Positions 32,802 through 41,681 are shown, numbered from the stretch's first letter. The stretch is DNA of 64,000 nt from Micromonospora parva (GCF_000718515.1 NZ_JNZS01000006.1:62001-126000); one strand, 5' to 3'. Notes: a model not told the origin generated them from the sequence alone. A program made the numbers and translations.

Positions 32802-33008
32802 ATGGCTTCCTCCGTGCAGATCCCTCTCGTCGGCGGCACGGCGGACGGGCAGACCATCACCGTCGAGCTCGACAGCAACGGTCGCCCGCCGCTGACCCAC
32901 CATCACCTCGGCTCCGGTGGGCTGGCCGACGCGCAGATCTACGAGTTGGAGAACTTCCGCGAGGACGCCCGCGAGTGGCGCTACCGGTGGACCGGCCCGG
33001 CGGTGTGA
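32802..33008 (+). CDS. Small protein of unknown function
   Basis: A 68-residue soluble protein I do not recognise by name. It begins SSVQIPLVGGTADGQTITVELD, suggesting a small beta-rich domain, and ends in a charged, Tyr/Trp-containing segment (IYELENFREDAREWRYRWTG). ATG 32802 is preceded by CAGGAT and seven bases, a possible leaderless promoter. Codon third positions are strongly G/C, supporting a real gene. It converges on the pyruvyl transferase gene with eight bases between the stops. Confidence 0.7.
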   Translation: MASSVQIPLVGGTADGQTITVELDSNGRPPLTHHHLGSGGLADAQIYELENFREDAREWRYRWTGPAV

Positions 33009-33016
33009 CCGCCGGC

Positions 33017-34159
33017 TCAGACCCGGGTGAGGGTCTGGCTGCGCAAACTTTCCAACACGCCACGGGTGACCTCCGAGGTGCCCCGCGCCTGATCGCATAC
33101 CTCCGCCACCCGCCGCGCGGTGGCGTCGGCGCGTTGCTCCCGCTCGTCCCACAGTCGGTCGACCTCGGCCAGCAGCGGCCCCTCGACCTCCCGCTCCACA
33201 CCGCGTAGCGCCGGCACACCGAGCCGCTGGGCCAGGTCGAAGACCTTTCCGGCGTACGGCAGGGGCAGGAACGGCGTACCGACCATCGCCGCGAAGATCA
33301 GGAAGTGCAGGCGCATGCCGACGGCCAGGTCGAAGTGGCGCATCAGCCCCAGCACCTGCTGCGGGGAGTAGGTGCCGTGCAGGATCCGACCCCGCTCGGC
33401 GGCGACCATGTGCGACAGCACCCCGTGGGCGTGCCGGATGTCGTCCCGCTCCATGGGCACGAACAGCACGTACGCGTCGATCCGGTGCACCAGGAAATCA
33501 CCGATCTGGGCCAGCAGCCGGTGGTAACCGTCCACGTCGAGGCGTTCGGCGGCCCGGCCCGGCTCCCGCACGCTTATCCCGACCAACCGCTTGCCGACCG
33601 GCACCCCCTCCTCGGCCAGCAGGTGGGCCGGGAACTCCTCCGGTTGCAGGAGGAACGCCGGGTCCGCGGTGACGGTGATCGGGTTGAGCAGGCCAGCCTC
33701 CTCCAGCACCATCCGGGACTCCTGGTCCCGGACGGTCACCTGGGTCGCGCTGGAGAGCGTTTCCCGGACCATGCCGGTGTCCACCCCGTCGCTGAGCGGC
33801 CCAACCCCCACCGCGTACGTGATCAGTGGCAGGCCCCGCTCCTGGGCGACCCGGACCACCCGCAGGTAACGGCGGGCCTCCCGGTCGTAGAGGATGCCGC
33901 CACCGCCCAGGATGAGCAGGTCGAGCTGGGCCAGGACCAGGGCCGAGTCGGTACGGCTCACGCCCTCCCACGGCACCGCTTCGACGTCCGGGTGCGCGGC
34001 CCGGGTGTGCTCCGGGTTCCGGGAGAAGACGATGATCCGGGCGTTCGGTTCCTGCGTCCGCAGATCGGTGAGCAGGCCGGTGAGGATCGCCTCGTCGCCG
34101 AGGTTTCGCCCACCGTACGAGCCGAGCACACCGATGGTCAGTCCGGCGCCGTGCGTCAT
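33017..34159 (-). CDS. Polysaccharide pyruvyl transferase family protein
   Basis: A 380-residue CsaB-like protein, which in other bacteria adds ketal-pyruvate from PEP to cell-wall polysaccharide. The N-terminus GVLGSYGGRNLGDEAILTGLL is the family signature, with LLILGGGGILYD (~79-90) and the C-terminal GMRLHFLIFAAMVGTPFLPLPYAGKV typical of this family. No glycosyltransferase or S-layer gene is nearby, so the substrate is unclear. ATG 34159 gives a normal length. The gene lies in a minus-strand series with GNAT and HAD genes separated by about 90-base gaps. Confidence 0.88.
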   Translation of the reverse strand: MTHGAGLTIGVLGSYGGRNLGDEAILTGLLTDLRTQEPNARIIVFSRNPEHTRAAHPDVEAVPWEGVSRTDSALVLAQLDLLILGGGGILYDREARRYLRVVRVAQERGLPLITYAVGVGPLSDGVDTGMVRETLSSATQVTVRDQESRMVLEEAGLLNPITVTADPAFLLQPEEFPAHLLAEEGVPVGKRLVGISVREPGRAAERLDVDGYHRLLAQIGDFLVHRIDAYVLFVPMERDDIRHAHGVLSHMVAAERGRILHGTYSPQQVLGLMRHFDLAVGMRLHFLIFAAMVGTPFLPLPYAGKVFDLAQRLGVPALRGVEREVEGPLLAEVDRLWDEREQRADATARRVAEVCDQARGTSEVTRGVLESLRSQTLTRV

Positions 34160-34256
34160 CCGTCGCTCCTCCCCAGGTGCGGTCCGCGCCGGTTTCCCGC
34201 TGGGCAGGTGAACAGTCCTGCCGGGAGGACCGACAGTGCACGGCGTCGGCGGCGGT

Positions 34257-34736
34257 TCAGCCCGCCGGGGTGACGCGTTTCGCCATCTGCCGCGAGGTGA
34301 CCTCGAAGCCCAGACTGCGGTAGAGGCCGAGCGCCACGGTGTTCGTACCGAAGACGTTCAGACCCAGCTCCGGCACGCCGAGCTGGGCGAGTTCGGCCTC
34401 GATGAGCTGGATCACCCGCCGTGCGTACCCGCGTCCCCGGTGCTCCTCGTGCACCTCGATGTTGTGGATCCACGCCTGGTTCGGTGCGGCGGCCGTCGGC
34501 AGGGTCACCCAGATCCAGCCGACCTCGGTGTCACCGACCCGGGCCATCCGCAGCAACACGCCCTCGGTGTCCACGCCGGCCGGCAGCGACTCCCCGATCT
34601 GGGTGACCGTCCGCTCACGGGCCGCCTCCGGGGTCATCCCCCGGTGGGCCACCAGGTCCTCGGCGTACCCCTGCTCCAATGCCCCCAGCAGGCGGGCCAG
34701 TTCCGGCGCCGTCATCGGCGTCAACGTCAACTCCAC
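34257..34736 (-). CDS. GNAT family N-acetyltransferase
   Basis: A 159-residue GNAT acetyltransferase that uses acetyl-CoA. Motif A is clear: IHNIEVHEEHRGRGYARRVIQLIEAEL (from about residue 89), with R-G-R-G-Y binding the CoA pyrophosphate, and motif B is NVFGTNTVALGLYRSLGFEV. The start ATG 34736 gives a standard length. The acceptor (protein, amine or antibiotic) cannot be inferred from the surroundings. Confidence 0.9.
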   Translation of the reverse strand: MELTLTPMTAPELARLLGALEQGYAEDLVAHRGMTPEAARERTVTQIGESLPAGVDTEGVLLRMARVGDTEVGWIWVTLPTAAAPNQAWIHNIEVHEEHRGRGYARRVIQLIEAELAQLGVPELGLNVFGTNTVALGLYRSLGFEVTSRQMAKRVTPAG

Positions 34737-34822
34737 CGCGTCTCCCCTTCATCGTCGCCAGCAGGCAGTGCAGCAGAACCGGCCTGGACACGCCAACAGA
34801 TTCACCGCCGGGGCGGGCGGGG

Positions 34823-35449
34823 TCAGGATGCCGTCGGCGGGTCCAGTTGGCGGGCCAACTGCGTCAGGTCGTGCAGCCGCAGGTCGCCGTCGAGCCCTTT
34901 CAGCGCGGCGGTCATCGCCCCGGCCGCCCGCCCGGCCCGCAGGCCGACCTCGGCGTCCTCGACGACCAGGCACCGCGCCACCGGTACGCCCAGCAGCGCC
35001 GCGCTCCGCAGGTAGCCCTCCGGGTCCGGCTTGCCGACGCTGACGTCCTCGACCGTGACGAGCACCGGCGCCTTGATGCCGGCGGCGTCGAGCCGGGCCT
35101 CGGCGAGCCGCGCGTCGGCGCTGGTCACCACCGCCCAGGGCAACCCCAGTCGGGCCAGCACGTTCAGCAGTTCGTGCGCACCGGGGGTGGCTGTCACGTC
35201 GGACAGGTCGTCGTACTGCAACGCCAACTGTCGCGCGGCAGCGGTGGCGACCGCGTCGTCGTCGAGCGCGGGCAGCAGCCGGCGGATGGTCCGGTCGGCC
35301 GGGCTGCCGTGCGCGATGGCCAACGCCGCCGCCGGATCGACGGCGTACTCGCCGGCCCACCGCTCCCAGGCCCGCTCCACGGCGGCGTCGGAGTCGACCA
35401 GGGTGCCGTCCATGTCGAACAGCACCGCGCCGATGCCTGCCAGTTCCAC
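34823..35449 (-). CDS. HAD superfamily hydrolase
   Basis: A 208-residue HAD phosphatase of the beta-phosphoglucomutase/phosphoglycolate type. Motif I is LFDMDGTLVDSD near the N-terminus, motif II VVTSADARL, motif III GKPDPEGYLRSAALLG, motif IV VVEDAEVGLRAGRAAG. GTG 35449 is chosen over GTG 35455 because GGGGAGA then lies at a workable distance; the long open frame above runs antisense to the SDR gene. It is divergent from that SDR gene, with palindrome R5 between. Likely substrate is a small sugar phosphate. Confidence 0.88.
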   Translation of the reverse strand: MELAGIGAVLFDMDGTLVDSDAAVERAWERWAGEYAVDPAAALAIAHGSPADRTIRRLLPALDDDAVATAAARQLALQYDDLSDVTATPGAHELLNVLARLGLPWAVVTSADARLAEARLDAAGIKAPVLVTVEDVSVGKPDPEGYLRSAALLGVPVARCLVVEDAEVGLRAGRAAGAMTAALKGLDGDLRLHDLTQLARQLDPPTAS

Positions 35450-35493
35450 GACCACTCTCCCCGCATCGCTCGCCCCACCCTCCCCCACCTGGC

Positions 35494-35571
35494 AAGATCC
35501 GCGCAACTTCGGTGATCCTGCTGTCTCGTCGCCGGGTGAGGCAGCAGGATCCGTGAAGTCGCGCGGATCAT
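35494..35571. repeat. Long intergenic palindrome R5
   Basis: Arms 35494-35527 and 35538-35571 (34 bases, about 28 paired) with a 10-base loop. It has GATCCGCGC near the outer ends and GATCCTGCTG towards the loop. It lies between divergent genes and shares the AAGATCCGCGCA and CTGCTGCCTC blocks with R1 at 5747-5840. Confidence 0.8.
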
Positions 35572-35686
35572 GGCGGCCCACCGCGTCCGCAGGCCGTCGA
35601 GGATCGCGGGAATCGGACCTGAGGGTCGCAACGAGGGGTCCGATAGCCGCCAGACGACGAGGCCGCGCGGCCAGATGATCGTTTGC

Positions 35687-36430
35687 ATGACGACGACACT
35701 CAACGACAGGGTCGCACTGGTGACCGGAGGTTCCCGGGGCATCGGGGCCGGCATCGCCCTGCGTCTGGCCCAGGACGGGGCCGACGTGGCGCTGACCTAC
35801 CGGCAGGACGCCGAGCGGGCCGCGACAGTGGTGAAGCAGATCGAGGCGCTGGGCCGACGGGCGCTGGCGATCCAGGCGGACGGCGCCGACCCGGCCGCCG
35901 TGCAGGGCGCTGTCGACCGGGCAGCCGCCGAACTGGGTCGGCTGGACATCCTGGTGAACAACGCCGCGGTGTTCACGGTCGGCGCCATGGACGAGCTTGG
36001 CTCGGCCGAGGTGGAGCAGACCGTCGCGGTCAACATCCGGGCACCGTACGTCGCCGCGCGGGCGGCGCTGCGGCACCTGGGCGAGGGCGGACGGATCATC
36101 AGCATCGGCAGCAACGTCGGTGAACGGGTGGTCTTTCCCGGGCTGACGCTCTACGCGATGAGCAAGTCCGCCCTGGTCGGGCTGACCCGGGGCCTGGCCC
36201 GGGAACTGGGCTCCCGGAACATCACCGTCAACCTGGTCAACCCGGGGCCGACGGACACCGACGCCAACCCGGCGGACGGGCCGAACGCGGCGGCGATCAC
36301 CGGATTCACCGCCGTCGGCCGGTACGCCCGCCCCGCCGACATCGCGGCCACCGTCGCGCACCTGGCCAGCCCCGAGGCCGGTTACGTGACCGGTGCGGTG
36401 GTCAACGTGGACGGCGGCTTCAACAGCTGA
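35687..36430 (+). CDS. Short-chain dehydrogenase, 3-oxoacyl-ACP reductase-like
   Basis: A 247-residue SDR with all family landmarks: TGGSRGIGAGIALRLA (residues 14-29), ILVNNAAV, and the catalytic Ser and YAMSK in GLTLYAMSKSALVGLTRG. The closing TGAVVNVDGGF is typical of FabG-like reductases. It is far from the fab operon and probably a general ketone or alcohol oxidoreductase rather than the FAS reductase. ATG 35687 is preferred over an in-frame ATG four codons earlier. A perfect 16-bp terminator hairpin follows the stop after three bases. Confidence 0.9.
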   Translation: MTTTLNDRVALVTGGSRGIGAGIALRLAQDGADVALTYRQDAERAATVVKQIEALGRRALAIQADGADPAAVQGAVDRAAAELGRLDILVNNAAVFTVGAMDELGSAEVEQTVAVNIRAPYVAARAALRHLGEGGRIISIGSNVGERVVFPGLTLYAMSKSALVGLTRGLARELGSRNITVNLVNPGPTDTDANPADGPNAAAITGFTAVGRYARPADIAATVAHLASPEAGYVTGAVVNVDGGFNS

Positions 36431-36433
36431 GCA

Positions 36434-36471
36434 CCCGGGGCGGCGTCGGCGCCATCCGACGCCGCCCCGGG
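36434..36471. terminator. Bidirectional hairpin terminator
   Basis: Perfect 16-bp stem, CCCGGGGCGGCGTCGG (36434-36449) with its complement (36456-36471), and a 6-base loop, between the convergent SDR gene and the minus-strand gene ending at 36496. No T-run follows on either side. Confidence 0.85.
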
Positions 36472-36495
36472 CTCAACCAACCCAGTGCCGGCTCG

Positions 36496-37044
36496 TCAGC
36501 CGTCGTGGCCCAGCACCGGGCGTACCGCGTCGACGAACGAGATCCGGTGATTCGTGCGTACCTCGATCGCCGCGAGCCAGCGCTCCCGGTGCCGGTCGCG
36601 CAGCGGCGCACCCCGGTCGCCCGGCTCGTCACCGAGCCGGCGCTGGTCGGCGTGCTCCGCGGTGAGGCTGGTCAACACGGCCCGGCCGACCGCCGCGACC
36701 TCCGCCGGGCCCTCCAGCAACACCAGGTTGTACGCCTCGTCGACGGCGCGCATCGCCGCGTACGCCTCGTCGAAGCCGGGCACCGGCTCGCCCCCGCCGG
36801 GTTCGAGCCACCGCCGGTCCAACTGCCGGTACGCCTGGTCGCAGGCGCCCAGAAACCCGACGTACGCGTCGCGGCGCAACTCGTCCCGACGCGTCGCCCA
36901 CCGCTCGACGCTCTCCTGCCGGGCGACGGTGAGTTGGTGGGCCAGTTGCCGGCGGGTGCTGAGCGCGCCGACCAGCCCGGTCAGGGTGGCGGCGGCCAAG
37001 GTGGACAGTGAGGTGATCAGCGCGACGGCGACGGTGTCCTGCAC
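36496..37044 (-). CDS. Membrane-anchored protein of unknown function
   Basis: A 182-residue protein. An N-terminal transmembrane helix (VAVALITSLSTLAAATLTGLVGAL) is followed by a long charged helix (RRQLAHQLTVARQESVERWATRRDELRRDAYVGFLGACDQAYRQL), a pattern of small actinobacterial phage-shock or DUF-like membrane proteins with a cytosolic coiled coil. I do not recognise the family with certainty. ATG 37044 is the natural start. It lies alone between the SDR terminator and a region with direct repeats. Confidence 0.75.
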   Translation of the reverse strand: MQDTVAVALITSLSTLAAATLTGLVGALSTRRQLAHQLTVARQESVERWATRRDELRRDAYVGFLGACDQAYRQLDRRWLEPGGGEPVPGFDEAYAAMRAVDEAYNLVLLEGPAEVAAVGRAVLTSLTAEHADQRRLGDEPGDRGAPLRDRHRERWLAAIEVRTNHRISFVDAVRPVLGHDG

Positions 37045-37059
37045 CCACCCATCATGGCG

Positions 37060-37074
37060 TGATCACTCCGGACC
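37060..37074. repeat. 15-bp direct repeat, left copy
   Basis: TGATCACTCCGGACC, identical to 37803-37817, lies 15 bases before the start of the minus-strand gene at 36496-37044. The right copy forms the end of palindrome R6. Together the two copies flank 728 bases with a small unknown gene. Confidence 0.6.
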
Positions 37075-37177
37075 GTCCGGCCCGGGCGGGCCTTCGCCGA
37101 CTGGCCGACCGGCTGGCAGGCCACGATCACCCACCAAGCTCTGCCACGCCGCGGGCGAGGAGGTCGACGCCGGCCGG

Positions 37178-37246
37178 ATGTCTCCCGCCGAGGCCGCCGA
37201 GGCGCTCCGGACCGTCCTGACCAGGATGCTGCGCCCCACGGCCTGA
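37178..37246 (+). pseudogene. Possible C-terminal gene remnant
   Basis: A short in-frame tail ending TGA 37244 reads as a plausible helix (MSPAEAAEALRTVLTRMLRPTA) and continues upstream for about ten codons as GEEVDAGR before losing protein character. It has no start signal of its own. It may be the remains of a truncated gene between the direct repeats; a chance frame is equally possible. Confidence 0.15.
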
Positions 37247-37253
37247 TCCGGCG

Positions 37254-37682
37254 TCAGAAAGTGGGCTCTTCCTGCGCGGCGTCAAGTCGGTCGGCTCGAC
37301 GCTGAAGGTCTGTGGCGATGGCGTCCCAGTCGGGACCGAAGGCGTTCAGATCGCCCGCCGCCAGACGCAGCAGTTCGACATCCTCCGGGCGTTGCAGGCA
37401 GGCCAGCCGGAACGCGAGGTTTCGCGCCCACACCGGAAGGCCGATCCAGTCCTCCCTCAGCATCACCTCAAGCATCGCCACGATCTCGTCAGCCGACGCG
37501 AACGTCACCACCTCGACGTACGCGCTGGCGACTCTCCCGCTGTACTCGCGACCCGCGAGCATCCGGGCCAGCTCAAGCAGCGACATGCACTCCGGCGAGA
37601 AGGGCTGCGCGTCAGACGAGTCCTCGGACTGATCCCTGGTGCCCCTACCCAGCAACGCCCGCAGCCGACCCACCATCTTCAC
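37254..37682 (-). CDS. Small protein of unknown function
   Basis: A 142-residue, mostly helical, acidic protein. The N-terminus is basic (KMVGRLRALLGRGTR), then FSPECMSLLELARMLAGREYSGRVASAYVEVVTFASADEIVAMLEVML and a C-terminal DWDAIATDLQRRADRLDAAQEE. No family recognised; immunity-type or toxin-antidote proteins can look like this, but no partner is nearby. G+C and codon bias are slightly lower than in neighbours, and the gene lies between 15-bp direct repeats, both hints of acquisition. The ATG 37682 is weakly supported. Confidence 0.6.
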   Translation of the reverse strand: MKMVGRLRALLGRGTRDQSEDSSDAQPFSPECMSLLELARMLAGREYSGRVASAYVEVVTFASADEIVAMLEVMLREDWIGLPVWARNLAFRLACLQRPEDVELLRLAAGDLNAFGPDWDAIATDLQRRADRLDAAQEEPTF

Positions 37683-37746
37683 GATCCGAAAGATATCCGC
37701 TCCCCGTCCGGCACGGACGCCAGCCGGAACGCGCGTCGGGTCATCA

Positions 37747-37808
37747 TGATCAAGTGATGAGAAACAGCTGCCAGGAGTGCTCCTGGCCTACTTTTCATCA
37801 CTTGATCA
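37747..37808. repeat. Long intergenic palindrome R6
   Basis: Arms 37747-37777 and 37780-37808 share TGATCAAGTGATGA and CCAGGAG, with a 2-base loop and a small bulge. It lies 107 bases downstream of the tRNA-Val 3' end. The distal end runs into the TGATCACTCCGGACC direct repeat. Confidence 0.8.
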
Positions 37809-37817
37809 CTCCGGACC
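37803..37817. repeat. 15-bp direct repeat, right copy
   Basis: TGATCACTCCGGACC, identical to 37060-37074, overlapping the right arm of palindrome R6. Confidence 0.6.
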
Positions 37818-37915
37818 ACGCAACGGCGGCGGAGGCGCCACCGTGAGGCCGTGACGGCCCCGCGGGTCGCCTGCGCCAGCACAGGCGAGGCTGACGGATG
37901 ACGATCAGTGAAGGG

Positions 37916-37987
37916 TGGGCGCGGCAGGTTTCGAACCTGCGACCCCTCGCTTGTAAGGCGAGTGCTCTCCCACTGAGCTACGCGCCC
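37916..37987 (-). tRNA. tRNA-Val, anticodon TAC
   Basis: On the minus strand a complete cloverleaf is present: acceptor GGGCGCG paired with CGCGCCC plus discriminator A, D-arm GCTC..GAGC, anticodon arm CTCGC-CTTACAA-GCGAG with anticodon TAC (reads GUA/GUG valine codons), a 5-base variable loop and T-arm GCAGG-TTCGAAA-CCTGC. Length 72 without an encoded CCA. No duplicated 3' end was found nearby, so no integrated element is indicated here. Confidence 0.96.
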
Positions 37988-38061
37988 GGATCGCCCGTGG
38001 CGGGCCGGTGGCTGGCAAGCTTACCTGCCCGCCACCGACCCGGGTGCACGGCGTACCCCGG

Positions 38062-38526
38062 TCAGTTGGTCGCTTCGGCGACGGCCTTGCGCCAACCCTG
38101 CTGGTCGCGGGCCTCGCCCGGACCGTTCATCTCGGCGAAGCGGACCACGCCGGTCCTGTCGATGACGAAGGTGCCCCGGTTGGCGAAGCCGGCCACGTCG
38201 TTGAAGACCCCGTACGCCTGGGCGACGGCACCGTGCGGCCAGAAGTCGGCCAGCATCGGGAACTGGTAGCCCTCACGGTCGGCCCAGATCTTGTGGCTGT
38301 AGACCGAGTCGACGCTGACGGTCAGCACCTGGACGTCGTCGTTCACGTACTCGTCGAGGTTGTCTCGGATCTCGCTCAGCTCGCCCTGGCAGATGCCGGT
38401 GAAGGCGAGCGGGTAGAAGACCAGCAGCACGGTGCGCCTGCCCCGGAAGTCCGACAGTCGGACCTCCTGGTTGTTCTGGTCCTTCAGCACGAAGTCCGGT
38501 GCCTCGGCACCAACCTCGATGAGCAT
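38062..38526 (-). CDS. ahpE: AhpE-type peroxiredoxin
   Basis: A 154-residue peroxiredoxin that reduces peroxides through a single peroxidatic Cys. PLAFTGICQGEL (residues 39-50) holds Cys46 with the supporting Thr43, and no resolving Cys is seen, as in M. tuberculosis AhpE (Rv2238c), which is re-reduced by mycothiol systems. ATG 38526 is preferred over GTG 38532 because GAGGAGA lies seven bases before it. It follows the DUF3052 gene on the same strand, as in other actinobacteria. Confidence 0.92.
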   Translation of the reverse strand: MLIEVGAEAPDFVLKDQNNQEVRLSDFRGRRTVLLVFYPLAFTGICQGELSEIRDNLDEYVNDDVQVLTVSVDSVYSHKIWADREGYQFPMLADFWPHGAVAQAYGVFNDVAGFANRGTFVIDRTGVVRFAEMNGPGEARDQQGWRKAVAEATN

Positions 38527-38614
38527 GCGCACTCTCCTCGGGTCGAGTCGGGTGAACGGCAGCGGCCTGCCACCCGGCGGTGGGCGGACCGTCGGGCGCG
38601 CAGAGCGGCGCTGG

Positions 38615-39052
38615 CTACTTCTTGGCCTTGGCCCCTCGGCGCAGCACCAGACGTGCGCCGCTCCAGTCCCGGCCGGCGTTCACGGTCGAGGTCTGCTGAA
38701 GGCCAGCGGTGGGCGCGGACTCCGCGACCTCGCTCGGCTCGACGTGCCCCTCGCGCCCCGCCTTGGGGGTGAGCAGCCACACGACGCCGTTGTCGGCCAG
38801 CGGGCCGAGGGCATCGACGAGCAGCTCGAAGAGGTCGCCGTCGCCGTCCCGGTACCACACCAGCACCGCGTCGACCACCTCGTCGGTGTCCTCGTCGACC
38901 AGATCTCCACAGCGGTCGGTCAGGGCGTCTCGGAGATCCTGGTCGACGTCGTCGTCGTACCCCATCTCCATGACGACCATCCCCGGTTCGATCCCGAACC
39001 GGTCCGCCAGGCTGCGTACCCCGTCGGCGGCCTGACCAGCGGTCGCGCTCAC
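38615..39052 (-). CDS. DUF3052 family protein
   Basis: A 145-residue DUF3052 protein, unknown function, conserved next to aceE/ahpE in actinobacteria (Rv2239c position in M. tuberculosis, from memory). The body is acidic: DRFGIEPGMVVMEMGYDDDVDQDLRDALTDR, then VVDAVLVWYRDGDGDLFELLVDAL and a basic tail LVLRRGAKAKK. GTG 39052 is preferred over the in-frame ATG 39070, because GAGGAGG lies nine bases before the GTG. An 88-base gap separates it from ahpE. Confidence 0.88.
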   Translation of the reverse strand: MSATAGQAADGVRSLADRFGIEPGMVVMEMGYDDDVDQDLRDALTDRCGDLVDEDTDEVVDAVLVWYRDGDGDLFELLVDALGPLADNGVVWLLTPKAGREGHVEPSEVAESAPTAGLQQTSTVNAGRDWSGARLVLRRGAKAKK

Positions 39053-39164
39053 TGTCGCGTGCCTCCTCATCTCGTCCCTGCTCGCGGCGTCGGTGCGACG
39101 CCGTCAGGCAAAGTCCACACACTTGTGGGTCTGCGCGCAAGTGGCGCACCGGGTGGAACGGAAT

Positions 39165-41630
39165 TTACCGTGCCAGCAGCGTACGGGCACCGTCGGTAAT
39201 GGCTTCCGCGGAGACCAGTACGTGACGTGCTGCCGGACCTAATGGTACAAACGAGTCAACTCCCGCCACTCGCCGCGCGGCACCGACATATCCGGCGTCG
39301 ACGAGCGCGGCGATCACGCCCTCGCCGACCCCGCCGGAGCGGCGTGTCTCGTCCACCACCAGCACCCGGCCGGTCGCCGAGGACTCCCGGATGATGTCGG
39401 CCACCGGCAGCGGGGCCAGCCAACGCAGGTCCACCACGCGGGTGCCCACCCCCTCCTCGGCGAGGACGGCCGCGGCCCGCAGCGACATCCGCACCCCGTT
39501 ACCGAAGGTGATGATGGTGAGGTCGTCGGCCGACCCGACGCGGTAGACCCGGGCCCGCCCGATCGGCACGTGACCGGCCACCCATCCGCCCGGCTCCGGA
39601 TAGCCGGCCAGCCACTCTCCGTCACCGTCGGCGTACAGGTCGCGGGTGTGGTAGAGCGCTATCGGTTCCAGGAACACGCACACACTGCCGTCCACCGCCG
39701 CGCTCGCCAGACAGGTTCGCAGCATGGGCGCGGCGTCGTCCGGCCGCGCCGGCACCGCGATCACCAGACCGGGCACATCCCGGAGTACGGCCACCGAGTT
39801 GTCGTTGTGGAAGTGCCCGCCGAACCCCTCCTGGTACGCCAGGCCGGCCACCCGCACCACCATCGGGTTGCGGAACGCCCCCTGGGAGAAGAACCGCATG
39901 GTGGCCGCCTCACCGCGCAGCTGGTCCTCGGCGTTGTGCAGGTACGCCAGGTACTGGATCTCCGGCACCGGCAGCATCCCGGCCAACCCGGCACCGAGGC
40001 CCAGCCCGAGCACCGACGTCTCGTCGAGCAGGGTGTCGAAGACCCGGGCCGCCCCGAACCGGTCGCGCAGCCCCTTCGTCACCCCGTACACGCCGCCCTT
40101 GGCGGCCACGTCCTCACCGAAGACCGCCATCTGCGGGTGGTCGAGCATCCCGTCGGCGAGCGCGGCGTTGATGCTCTGCGCCAACGTCATCGGGCCGGCC
40201 AGCTCCGGCGGCTTACCGCCGAACGCCTCCGCCCGGGCGGCCGCGCCCGGCCCGCTGGCCCGCGCCGCGGCGTCGGCCACCGCCCGCGCCACCCGCACCG
40301 GACGGCGAGGCGCCAGCGTCGACACCACGTCGGCAGCGCCGGCCAGCTTCGGCTCGCCCAGCACCTCCTCGGCCAGCCGGCGGACCTGCCAGCCGGTCTC
40401 GTCGTACCGGGAGAGCAGTTCCGCACCGGTCGCCACGCCGGCGGCGACCAGCAGCCGCGCGGTGCCGGCCACCGGGTCCCGGTCCAGGTCCTCGGCCAGC
40501 TCGGCCGGGCTCCGGTACGCGGTCTCCGCGTCCGCCCCGGCGTGCCCCATCAGCCGCACGGTGCGCAGGTGCAGCACGGCCGGGCGGCGGTTGCGGCGCA
40601 CCCACGCCGCGGCTTCCGCCGCCACCGCGTACGTCTGCACCGGGTCGCTTCCGTCCGCGCTGAAGTAGCGGATGCCCGGCTTGGCCCGCAGGGTCGCCTC
40701 GACCCAGCCCTCCGGCGAGCGGACGCTGATGCCCAACCCGTTGTCCTCGCAGACGAAGAGCACCGGGATGCGCAGCCCGGCGTGGTCGTACCAGCCGGCG
40801 GTGTTGAAGGCGGCGGTGGCGCTGGCGTGGTTGACCGAGGCGTCGCCGAACGAGCAGACCACTATCGCGTCCGGTGGCCAGGGGGCGTGTGTGGCGCCGG
40901 CGCCGCTGCCGACCCGCACCCCGGCCCCGGTACGCCGTCCGGCGCTGTCCAGCCGGCGCAACCGCTCCACGGCGAGCCCCATGCCCACGGCGCGGGGCAG
41001 GTGCGAGGCGATGGTGGAGGTGGTCGGCACGATGGCCAGGTCGGCGCGGCCGAACACCTTGTGCCGGCCACCGGCGATCGGCTCGAGGCTGGACGCGACC
41101 ATCCCGCGCAGCACGTCCCGGGCCGCGTCGGCGTACGCCGTGAAGCCACCGGTGACCCGCTCGGACCCGGACGGCTCCGCTTCGGACACCGCCGCGTCGG
41201 CGGAGGGCACCCGAGCGGAGGTCGGCTCGGTCTCGGTGGTCGACTCGGTCTCGGTGCTCGGCTCGGTGCTCGGCGCGGGATCGGCGGCGACCTGGGCGGC
41301 GCGCAGGCAGTAGAACGCGCCCGAGCGGTAGTGCAGCAACGCCGGATCGGTGGGACGCAGCGCGGCGGCGACGGCGGCGTTGCCCTCGTGGCCGGCCGAA
41401 CCGATGGTGTAGAAGCCCTCCCCGAAGCTGCGCAACCAGCGGCCGGCCAGGTCGAGTTGCCGGCTGGTCACCTGTGCGTCGAACAGGTCCAGCAGCTGCG
41501 CGCCGGTCAGTGGGGCGTCGTCGGTGACCGGGTCGGCGGGGTCACGCCGTCGCTCGGCGGCGGGCAGCGCCGCCAGCGTCTCCCGGAACCGGTCGTCGAG
41601 ATCTTGCGGGGTGGTCACGTCGGACAGCAT
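39165..41630 (-). CDS. Fused E1 alpha-beta 2-oxoacid dehydrogenase
   Basis: An 821-residue thiamine-diphosphate enzyme in which the alpha and beta subunits of a branched-chain/pyruvate-type E1 are fused. The alpha part (1-~460) has the ThDP loop [19 protein letters not shown]...CEDN; the beta part (~475-821) has [38 protein letters not shown] and [15 protein letters not shown] ~45-residue acidic Ser/Thr/Glu insert (from about residue 118) interrupts the alpha domain. No E2 or E3 gene is near, so it either joins an E2 encoded elsewhere or acts as a free decarboxylase. It is separate from aceE 3.4 kb away. ATG 41630 is a reasonable start. Confidence 0.88.
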   Translation of the reverse strand: MLSDVTTPQDLDDRFRETLAALPAAERRRDPADPVTDDAPLTGAQLLDLFDAQVTSRQLDLAGRWLRSFGEGFYTIGSAGHEGNAAVAAALRPTDPALLHYRSGAFYCLRAAQVAADPAPSTEPSTETESTTETEPTSARVPSADAAVSEAEPSGSERVTGGFTAYADAARDVLRGMVASSLEPIAGGRHKVFGRADLAIVPTTSTIASHLPRAVGMGLAVERLRRLDSAGRRTGAGVRVGSGAGATHAPWPPDAIVVCSFGDASVNHASATAAFNTAGWYDHAGLRIPVLFVCEDNGLGISVRSPEGWVEATLRAKPGIRYFSADGSDPVQTYAVAAEAAAWVRRNRRPAVLHLRTVRLMGHAGADAETAYRSPAELAEDLDRDPVAGTARLLVAAGVATGAELLSRYDETGWQVRRLAEEVLGEPKLAGAADVVSTLAPRRPVRVARAVADAAARASGPGAAARAEAFGGKPPELAGPMTLAQSINAALADGMLDHPQMAVFGEDVAAKGGVYGVTKGLRDRFGAARVFDTLLDETSVLGLGLGAGLAGMLPVPEIQYLAYLHNAEDQLRGEAATMRFFSQGAFRNPMVVRVAGLAYQEGFGGHFHNDNSVAVLRDVPGLVIAVPARPDDAAPMLRTCLASAAVDGSVCVFLEPIALYHTRDLYADGDGEWLAGYPEPGGWVAGHVPIGRARVYRVGSADDLTIITFGNGVRMSLRAAAVLAEEGVGTRVVDLRWLAPLPVADIIRESSATGRVLVVDETRRSGGVGEGVIAALVDAGYVGAARRVAGVDSFVPLGPAARHVLVSAEAITDGARTLLAR

Positions 41631-41681
41631 TACCGACGGGAGCCCGGCTCGCCCAGTGGGACACGGCCGGCCGGGGTGCGT

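Noticed and set aside
33017..34159. A capsule or S-layer polysaccharide cluster around the pyruvyl transferase
   Set aside because: No glycosyltransferase, flippase or S-layer gene is present nearby; the gene stands alone among unrelated enzymes.
37916..37987. tRNA-Val as an integration site for a mobile element
   Set aside because: No duplicated tRNA 3' end, integrase or excisionase gene is visible on either side; the direct repeats at 37060 and 37803 have no similarity to the tRNA.
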